Shown one piece after another: positions 8,471 through 14,696 of a DNA stretch of 55,020 bases. Source of the stretch: Candidatus Poribacteria bacterium (GTDB lineage: Bacteria; Poribacteria; WGA-4E; GCA-2687025); contig VGLH01000008.1 in the NCBI GenBank assembly GCA_016866785.1, positions 1 through 55,020 of the forward strand. The letters run 5' to 3'. How positions within the stretch are numbered: the first letter of the stretch is position 1; each line of letters begins with the position of its first letter. Below the pieces are notes generated by a model. The model searched no databases, was not told where the DNA came from, and saw only the letters and a list, made by a program, of their open reading frames with translations. Made by a program: the position numbers and the translations under genes.

Positions 8471-10219
8471 ATGGCGATCGACGGCTTCACCCTCTACTGC
8501 ATGTTACCCGAAATGGACGCGGCTCTGCGCGGGAGGGCTGTCCGCGACGTCGTCCAGCACACTCGGACCGAGGTCGTTCTACGCTTCCGGTCGCGCGAGG
8601 GCGAGCCCGAAGCCGCGCTCCTGTTGTCGGCGCACGCCGTCCACGCACGCGCGCATCTGGTCACCCGATTCCCCAAGCAGCGCGAGTCGGAGCGTCCACA
8701 TTTCGCCTCGGTTCTCGTCAAGCATCTGATGCGCGCTCGACTCACGGGCGTGGGACAAGCGGGACTCGACCGCATCCTGACCTTCCGATTCGAGCTCGAC
8801 TCCCAGGTTCCCGGAGCTGAACCCGAACGGCGCGATCTGGTCGTCGAGATGATGGGCAAGCACAGCAACATCATCCTGACGAACCCCGAAACCGGACGCG
8901 TCATCGAGCCGCTGACGCATGTGGACGAGCGCGTCAATCGCTACCGCGAGGTGCTCCCCGGCGTCGCCTACGTCCCGCCGCCGCCCAGCCGCCGCAGCGA
9001 CCCGTTCGGGGAGACGCCGGAAGGGCTCGCCGAGAGGATCGACCCGCGCGAGACACCCGTTTCGCGTCAGATCGTCCGCGCGTACGACGGCTTCGGTTCC
9101 GCCACTGCGGCGCACGTGTGCGAGACGGCGCGCGACGAGACGGACGCTGCCGAGCTCTGGCACGCGTTCCGAACGACCGTCGTTCGCATCCGTTCCCACG
9201 ATGTCGAACCGTGTGTCATCTGGGAGGAGAGGAACCGGGAACCGACGGCATACTCCTTGTTTCTCCCCAACGCCGCCGACACTCGCCATGAGCGGACGGA
9301 TTCGGTCAGCCGCGCGGTGGGGCGAGCCTACGTAGGCATCGAACGACAAGACCAACTCGCGGGGTTGCGTCACACGATCGCCCAAGCCCTGGATCGGCGC
9401 GAACGATCGCTAGCGAGGAAGATCGCCGACCTGACCGTCGAGCTCTCAGCCGCCGAGAAGGCGAGCGAGTACCGCGTCTACGGCGATCTGCTTCTCGCGT
9501 CGCTCGACCGAATCGAACCTCGCGCCGAGACCGCGTCCGTCCCCAACTACTTCGAGCCCGACGCGCCCATCGTCCAGATTCCGCTGGAATCCGACAAGAA
9601 CGCCGCCGAGAACGCACAGGCATACTTCCGCCGATACCAGAAGGCGAAGCGCGGGGCAGCGATCATCCGTCAGCACGTCTTCGACACCGAGCAAGAGCTG
9701 GAATGGGTCGAGGAGAAGCGCGTCGCCCTGGAGTCGGCTGACTCGCTGGAGGCGGCTACGGAACTCCACGCGCAGCTCATCGAGCTAGGCTGGGTCGCCG
9801 ATCCGGATCGATCCCGGCGGCGCGAGAAGCGCAAGGCGGACACGCCGTACCGCCTCGTTACGACCGCCAACGGGTGGCAGATACTCATCGGGCGCAACGA
9901 CCGTGAGAACGAGTGGCTCGTCACGCGGGCTGCCCGCAAGGACGACATCTGGCTCCACGCCAAGCAGATACCGGGCTCCCATGTCATTGTGCGGAACCCG
10001 GAGCGCAAGACGCAGATTCCGATGCCGGTTCTACTCGAAGCGGCTGGGCTCGCCGCATATTTCAGCAAGGGGCGCACGTCGAACCGTGTTCCCGTGGATT
10101 ACACCTTCGCGAAGTACGTCGTCCGGCCCAAGGGTACGGCGGCTGGCTTCGTCACCTACACGCACGAGAAGACGCTCTACGTCGAACCTGCGGCGACCGA
10201 TCGGCGGTTCGCCGACTGA
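8471..10219 (+). CDS. rqcH: Ribosome quality control protein RqcH (NFACT family)
   Basis: 582-residue NFACT protein, the bacterial Rqc2 homologue. In known members it binds obstructed 50S subunits carrying peptidyl-tRNA and recruits Ala-tRNA to add C-terminal alanine tails. The NFACT-N domain (1-about 220) contains the tRNA-contacting Asp-Arg pair (D100-R101, in GLDRILTFRF) and VVEMMGKHSNIIL. Coiled-coil and HhH parts follow around 290-440. The NFACT-R domain has GWQILIGRNDRENEWL, DDIWLHAKQIPGSHVIVR and AAYFSKGRTSNRVPVDYT. GGAGAACCGA precedes the ATG. It is divergent from the DUF547 gene and followed 36 bp later by an unrelated oxidoreductase. Often annotated as fibronectin-binding protein; the RqcH role is better supported. 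Confidence 0.93.
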   Translation: MAIDGFTLYCMLPEMDAALRGRAVRDVVQHTRTEVVLRFRSREGEPEAALLLSAHAVHARAHLVTRFPKQRESERPHFASVLVKHLMRARLTGVGQAGLDRILTFRFELDSQVPGAEPERRDLVVEMMGKHSNIILTNPETGRVIEPLTHVDERVNRYREVLPGVAYVPPPPSRRSDPFGETPEGLAERIDPRETPVSRQIVRAYDGFGSATAAHVCETARDETDAAELWHAFRTTVVRIRSHDVEPCVIWEERNREPTAYSLFLPNAADTRHERTDSVSRAVGRAYVGIERQDQLAGLRHTIAQALDRRERSLARKIADLTVELSAAEKASEYRVYGDLLLASLDRIEPRAETASVPNYFEPDAPIVQIPLESDKNAAENAQAYFRRYQKAKRGAAIIRQHVFDTEQELEWVEEKRVALESADSLEAATELHAQLIELGWVADPDRSRRREKRKADTPYRLVTTANGWQILIGRNDRENEWLVTRAARKDDIWLHAKQIPGSHVIVRNPERKTQIPMPVLLEAAGLAAYFSKGRTSNRVPVDYTFAKYVVRPKGTAAGFVTYTHEKTLYVEPAATDRRFAD

Positions 10220-10255
10220 CGCACATCGCCCGCGCCAGGGCTCTCGGAGGGTTCC

Positions 10256-11431
10256 ATGTCCGACCGACTGCGCATCGGGATCGTCGGCTGTGGTGGCATC
10301 TCGCCATCGCACATCCGCATCTACGCCGAGCATCTCAGCGAAGAAGCCGAGATCGTCGCCGTCTGCGACATCGACGAGGCGAAGGCGCGGAGCCGGTCGA
10401 CCGTCGTGCGGGACACATACGCCAAGCGCGCCGAGGAGCTCGAAACACGCGCCGCCCAGACGGACACGACGGCGGCGTACGAGCGACGGAACCGCCAGAT
10501 CGAGGCGTGCCGCGCATCTGCCCGCGAAGCCGCCGTGTTCACGGACTACGAGAAGATGATCGCCGAAGCCGACATCGACGCCATCAACATCTGCGTGCCG
10601 CCGTTCGCCCATTCGGGCCCGGCAATCGCGGCGGCGCAGGCGGGCAAGCACGTCTTCTGCGAGGGTCCCATCTCCGGCAGCCTGTCCGAGGCGGACGCGA
10701 TGATCGCCGCTGCGAAGGCGCCCGGCGTCGTCTTCACCGTTCAGTACGGGCATACGCGGTTCCACCGGACGGCGATGATGGCGAAGCGCGCCATCGAGAA
10801 CGGCGACCTCGGCAGGATCATCATGGGGAACGTGGACGTCCTGTGGCACCGAGGGCAGGACTACTACGACATGGACGCCTGGCGCGGGACATGGAAGGGC
10901 GAGCGCGGCGGAGCCACCTACCACCACGGCCGCTACGCCATCGACCTCTATCTGTGGCTCATGGGAGCCGCGGACGAGGTCTACGCCCGCATGGGGACGT
11001 TCACGCACGACATTGAGGTCGAGGACACGTCCGTCGCGCTGCTGACGTTCGCGGGCGGCGCGTTCGGGCAGATCACAGCGAGCACGTCGGCGCATCCGAA
11101 CCCGAAGATGCCCAGTCAGCGCATCGAGATCTTCGGCGAACGCGCGTCGATCGCCGTCATTCCCGAGTACGCTATCGGCTCCGCCGAGAAAGGCTACGCG
11201 GAAGCTCTCGCAGCGAAGCTCGAACGCGAAACGCCCGCCGTAGGCACCGAGGGGATGCCAGGGCAGTTCGTCGACTTCATTCGGGCGATCCGCACGGGTT
11301 CCCAGCTCTTCATCTCCGGCGCGAGCACGCGTCCGCAGCTCGAAGTGACAAAGGCGATCTACAAGTCCGTCGAGACTGGGGCAGCCGTACGGCTCCCGAT
11401 CCAGCGGTACGATCCGTACTACACGCTCTGA
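10256..11431 (+). CDS. Gfo/Idh/MocA family oxidoreductase
   Basis: 391-residue NAD(P)-dependent dehydrogenase-like protein. The Rossmann domain starts MSDRLRIGIVGCGGISPSHI and continues with IVAVCDIDEAKARSRS. A roughly 45-residue basic helical insert (about 45-90: KRAEELETRAAQTDTTAAYE and following) separates it from INICVPPFAHSGPAIAAAQA. The usual EKP is replaced by EGPISGSLSEAD, so the catalytic-site lysine of the EKP motif is missing; this may change the reaction. The C-terminal domain has HHGRYAIDLYLWLMGAADEV. GGAGGGTTCC gives a strong ribosome site. It is paralogous to but clearly different from the gene at 2587-3564. Confidence 0.88.
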   Translation: MSDRLRIGIVGCGGISPSHIRIYAEHLSEEAEIVAVCDIDEAKARSRSTVVRDTYAKRAEELETRAAQTDTTAAYERRNRQIEACRASAREAAVFTDYEKMIAEADIDAINICVPPFAHSGPAIAAAQAGKHVFCEGPISGSLSEADAMIAAAKAPGVVFTVQYGHTRFHRTAMMAKRAIENGDLGRIIMGNVDVLWHRGQDYYDMDAWRGTWKGERGGATYHHGRYAIDLYLWLMGAADEVYARMGTFTHDIEVEDTSVALLTFAGGAFGQITASTSAHPNPKMPSQRIEIFGERASIAVIPEYAIGSAEKGYAEALAAKLERETPAVGTEGMPGQFVDFIRAIRTGSQLFISGASTRPQLEVTKAIYKSVETGAAVRLPIQRYDPYYTL

Positions 11432-11451
11432 TCCTGGTGTCGTCCTGAGTG

Positions 11452-11480
11452 GTAGGGGCGCGTCTCAGACCCGCCCCTAC
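11452..11480. repeat. 29-bp palindrome between convergent genes (REP-like element or terminator)
   Basis: GTAGGGGCG at 11452-11460 and CGCCCCTAC at 11472-11480 form a perfect 9-bp stem around an 11-base centre in which GTC/GAC can add three more pairs. It lies between the convergent ends of the oxidoreductase gene (stop 11431) and the phyH gene (stop 11534), so it could end transcription both ways. No T-run follows it. The sequence resembles a dispersed GTAGGGGCG-type palindrome I recall from uncultured bacterial genomes. Confidence 0.6.
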
Positions 11481-11533
11481 GGGACTGTCACCGATTTCCG
11501 AAACGAACCACTGGGAACGACACCTGCTCGCCA

Positions 11534-12259
11534 TCAGCCGTCGTCGCGCGGGACGGGCTTGCGGCCGCCGACGTAGGGCGGCTCCAGCAGGGCTGAGCGT
11601 GTCGGCGACGCCGACTCCGCTCGAAGCCAGTCGAGCGACTCAGGCCTGCCCCAAGTCATGTGTCCCGCGTTGTACTTCAGCAGGAGCGACCGCCGCGTGT
11701 GGTCCGCCTGCCACTGGCGCGTCCCGTGGACGAGCGCCTCGGTGAACAGGATCGCGTCTCCGGGCTCCAGGGCTGGCTGGAGAACACGGTCGCCGTCGTG
11801 ATCCATCTGCAGCGGCAGGTTCGACTTGTGCGATCCGGGCACGACGATGAACCCGCCGTCGCCGGGACGCTGCGGCGCAAGCGCGATGCTGATGACGACC
11901 AGCCCGTTCCACATGCGTCCCTGATGCCACGCGTAGTAGTGGGAGCCGTTGTCTCGGTAGGGCCCGCCGTGCAGGTTCGAGTGACCCTCGCCGCGCGTCA
12001 TCTCCAGACCGTAGGTGTGGTCGAGCCGCACATGCTCGCCGCACATCGTCCGCATGTACGGCAGGATGCGCCGGTCATCGATGAGAGCGCGGAACGACGC
12101 GTCGAGCCGCATGAAGTCGAACGAGACACCCTTGCGCGGGTTCGCGGCGCGGTCGCGGTCGATGATTGCGTTGAACGCGGCGACCTCGTCCGCCGTCAGC
12201 AAGCCCGGGACGATCAAGAAGCCACCGAGATCGAACAGGAACATCTCCTGAGCGTTCAT
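11534..12259 (-). CDS. Phytanoyl-CoA dioxygenase (PhyH) family protein with HxG in place of HxD
   Basis: 241-residue member of the Fe(II)/2-oxoglutarate oxygenase superfamily. Cupin-like core motifs are present: GDGGFIVVPGSHKSN, PGDAILFTEALVHGTRQW (distal His178) and HTRRSLLLKYN (2-oxoglutarate Arg). The first iron motif, normally HxD, reads NLHGGPYRDN (H97-G98-G99); the only other candidate, WHQG (H112), also lacks an acid. HxG or HxA is the pattern of radical halogenases, although this LHGG subgroup is, as I recall, common in Poribacteria-like genomes and its chemistry is not known to me. It follows the creatininase-like gene by 21 bp on the same strand. Confidence 0.85.
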   Translation of the reverse strand: MNAQEMFLFDLGGFLIVPGLLTADEVAAFNAIIDRDRAANPRKGVSFDFMRLDASFRALIDDRRILPYMRTMCGEHVRLDHTYGLEMTRGEGHSNLHGGPYRDNGSHYYAWHQGRMWNGLVVISIALAPQRPGDGGFIVVPGSHKSNLPLQMDHDGDRVLQPALEPGDAILFTEALVHGTRQWQADHTRRSLLLKYNAGHMTWGRPESLDWLRAESASPTRSALLEPPYVGGRKPVPRDDG

Positions 12260-12280
12260 GTCACCCCCATGTTGCGACAG

Positions 12281-13177
12281 TCACGTCCGGTCCGGAATCC
12301 GCCAGTTCCGCTGCCAGACCGAATCCGACGGCAACTGCTCGCTCTCGCTCCACTGCTGCGTCATCGTGCGGAAGCCCTTGAGCGCCGGCGCGACGATGCT
12401 CTCCCAGACACGCTCGACCTCCTCGAAGGTCACCAGCCGCTGCGTCGGCTGCACGTGCTCGTAGTCGGCGAGCAGTTCGCGCGCCTTGTCGCCCAGCCAG
12501 CCGACCTCGTCGGCAACCATGCGCTCGCCGATCTGCCGGTTCGACTCGCGCGCGTTGCCTCCCATCGCGAAGTGGGGCCCCGGTGCGTCGACCGGCGGGA
12601 TGCGCGACACGTCGACGCACTCAGGTTCCAGCGCCCACAGCAGCGACGTCTCGACACGACCGGCATGGTCACCGCCGCTCTTGCCGTCGCCCGCGAATCC
12701 CGGCTGGTTCGCTTCGAAGTCGGGCAGCCCGTAGAGCCGCGCGCCGACGTGGGGCTGAATGATATCGAGAAGCGTTTTGAGGTCCTGCCAGTTGGGCCCG
12801 TAGTGCCCGGTCAGCAGGATCGCTGCGCGGAAGCCGAGCGAGTCCGCCGCCCGAATCTGGTAGCAGATGTTCTTGAAGTGCATCCACGGCGGGACGGCGG
12901 TCATCCAGGCGCGTTCAACTTCGCCGACGGATCGGTGCGCCCATGCGGCGTACCCGCCGACCTCGTGGATGTGCCAGTAGTCCGGCGGCGCGACGATCCC
13001 GCCGTGCTCGTGCGCCGCGCGGCAGGCGATGGCATGCGCCTTGAGCGCGTCCAGTCCGATGGCGTTCTGGGGCCCGTGCGGCTCACACAGCCCGTAGGCG
13101 AAGTAGACGACGGGACACTGGGCGAACGCTCGCTCCAACTCGTCCGGGAACATGCGTTCCCACCGCACCTCACGCAT
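12281..13177 (-). CDS. Creatininase family protein
   Basis: 298-residue cytosolic metal amidohydrolase-like protein of the creatininase / FAPy-deformylase superfamily. Supporting motifs: VYFAYGLCEPHGPQNAIGLD (the metal-binding ExHGP.LP.xxD pattern), GFRAAILLTGHYGPNWQDLK (GHxGN-like, here GHYGP), and GKSGGDHAGRVETSLLWALE (DxHAGxxETS, the family hallmark). ATG 13177 has AAAGGAG at good spacing; another in-frame start at 13201 is less likely. It overlaps the 3' end of thiO by 8 bp, so translation is probably coupled, and phyH follows by 21 bp. The substrate is unknown, plausibly a cyclic amide. Confidence 0.88.
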   Translation of the reverse strand: MREVRWERMFPDELERAFAQCPVVYFAYGLCEPHGPQNAIGLDALKAHAIACRAAHEHGGIVAPPDYWHIHEVGGYAAWAHRSVGEVERAWMTAVPPWMHFKNICYQIRAADSLGFRAAILLTGHYGPNWQDLKTLLDIIQPHVGARLYGLPDFEANQPGFAGDGKSGGDHAGRVETSLLWALEPECVDVSRIPPVDAPGPHFAMGGNARESNRQIGERMVADEVGWLGDKARELLADYEHVQPTQRLVTFEEVERVWESIVAPALKGFRTMTQQWSESEQLPSDSVWQRNWRIPDRT

Positions 13178-14312
13178 GTCGTTCTCCTTTGCTCTGACCA
13201 CGAACCGACCGCGCGTCGCGGTCTGGGTGGAAGTCGTCCAGGTTCACGGGCGACACGCCGTCCAGGATCGCCGTCGCGACGACGTGCGCCGTCGAGGGTG
13301 CGAGCAGAATCCCCGTCCGGAAGTGACCCGTCGCGACCCACAAGCCCGGTCGGAGCTCGGCGATGTAGGGGAACCGCCGCGCCGGAGCGGGCCTCAGCCC
13401 CGCCCACGTCTGCAGCACGCGCTCGTCGGCAAGAGCCGGGAACGCCCGGATGGCTCCGATCCGGAGCGACTCGATGCCGTCCTCTGTCGTCGACTTGTCG
13501 AACCCGACCTCCTCCTGGGTCGAGCCGACGATCAGCGTGCCGTCGTCTCGCTGGACGACATAGGCTCCATCGGCGTTGACCGTCCGGCTGAGCAGCCCGT
13601 CCGGCGCGGACATCCGAAGCATCTGTCCCCGAACGGGCCTCACCGGCAGCCGGACACCGCCATCGATCTGTCCCGACCAGCAGCCCGCCGTGAGCACCGT
13701 CGTGCCAGCCTGATGCTCGACGCCACCTGCGGCAGCGCCCACGACGGAGCCGTCCGGCGACGATAGGATGCCATCGACAGGCGCGTTCGTCACCACCTCC
13801 GCGCCCAAGCCTCGCGCGGCTTCGTTGAGCGCCCGCAGGAGCCGAGGCGGACGCACCTGGGCATCGTGCGGGAAGAACACGCCGCCCAAGACGGACTCGC
13901 TGACCGCCGGCTCCATGTCGCGGACCTCAGAAGGCTCCAGCCACCGAGCTCCCAGCCCGCGACGTTGCTGCATCAGCAGGAAGCGCGGGAGCGATGCCCT
14001 CTTCTCTGGCGAGAAGGCGAGCTCGAGCCCTCCGCGCGGGCGGAAGCCGATGTCGATTCCCGTGCGTTCCAGAAGGTCGTCCGCCCATGCGGGGTAGCGA
14101 GCCAGTCCCTCGCGTGAGAGCCAGCCGTAGGCGTCCTGCGTCGTCACGCGCTGATGGAGGAAACCGGCCGCAGCCCACGACGCTTCGCACCCGACCGCCG
14201 CGTTGCGCTCCAGAACCCGGACGCGCGCGCCGCGACGGGCGAGCTCGGAGGCGATTCCCAGACCGATGACGCCCCCGCCCACGATCAGGGCATCCGGGTG
14301 ACTCGCGCTCAT
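13170..14312 (-). CDS. thiO: FAD-dependent glycine oxidase-like protein (ThiO)
   Basis: 380-residue DAO-family flavoprotein. ThiO oxidises glycine to the iminoacetate used for the thiazole of thiamine. The FAD-binding fold is at the start (DALIVGGGVIGLGIASELAR), followed by VLERNAAVGCEASWAAAGFL, and the C-terminal half has GRLRPAPARRFPYIAE-like GLRPAPARRFPYIAELRPGL and GHFRTGILLAPSTA, typical of ThiO. ATG 14312 was chosen because the Rossmann motif follows directly. It is divergent (78 bp) from a thiamine-binding-type gene, which supports a link with thiamine, although a general D-amino-acid or sarcosine oxidase role cannot be excluded. It overlaps the creatininase-like gene downstream. Confidence 0.8.
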   Translation of the reverse strand: MSASHPDALIVGGGVIGLGIASELARRGARVRVLERNAAVGCEASWAAAGFLHQRVTTQDAYGWLSREGLARYPAWADDLLERTGIDIGFRPRGGLELAFSPEKRASLPRFLLMQQRRGLGARWLEPSEVRDMEPAVSESVLGGVFFPHDAQVRPPRLLRALNEAARGLGAEVVTNAPVDGILSSPDGSVVGAAAGGVEHQAGTTVLTAGCWSGQIDGGVRLPVRPVRGQMLRMSAPDGLLSRTVNADGAYVVQRDDGTLIVGSTQEEVGFDKSTTEDGIESLRIGAIRAFPALADERVLQTWAGLRPAPARRFPYIAELRPGLWVATGHFRTGILLAPSTAHVVATAILDGVSPVNLDDFHPDRDARSVRGQSKGERHA

Positions 14313-14390
14313 AGCGCGACTCGATCCGGCAGGCACGGTCGGCGGCGTGGTAGACTGACCGTAGGGTCCCCCTCGTGAAAGGAAGCGCGC

Positions 14391-14696
14391 ATGTACGCCA
14401 TCGCCGACATCTGCATCATCCCTCTGGGCGTCGGGACCTCCGTCTCGGAGCAGGTCACGGTCGCCCATCGCATCCTGCGCGACGCCGGGCTCAACGCCCG
14501 CCTGCACGCCTACGGCACGAACGTCGAGGGCGAGTTCGACGACATCATGGCGGCGCTGCGCCGCTGCCACGAGGAACTGCACGCGCTCGGAGTGCCACGC
14601 ATCTCGACTTCCGTTCGGATCGGGACGCGAACCGACAAGCCGCAGACCGCCGACGACAAGCTCCGTGCGGTCGAAACGCTCCTCGGCGACGCCTAA
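14391..14696 (+). CDS. MTH1187/YkoF-family thiamine-binding-type protein
   Basis: 101-residue ferredoxin-like-fold protein of the MTH1187 (DUF77) family, some members of which bind thiamine or related ligands. It starts MYAIADICIIPLGVGTSVSE and contains NARLHAYGTNVEGEFDDIMA and GVPRISTSVRIGTRTDK, which match the family pattern well, including the TNVEG(E/D) segment. A GTGAAAGGAAGCGC leader gives the ribosome site. It diverges from thiO across 78 bp, so a shared regulatory region for thiamine-related functions is plausible. Its TAA overlaps the stop codon of the convergent gene at 14693. Confidence 0.85.
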   Translation: MYAIADICIIPLGVGTSVSEQVTVAHRILRDAGLNARLHAYGTNVEGEFDDIMAALRRCHEELHALGVPRISTSVRIGTRTDKPQTADDKLRAVETLLGDA

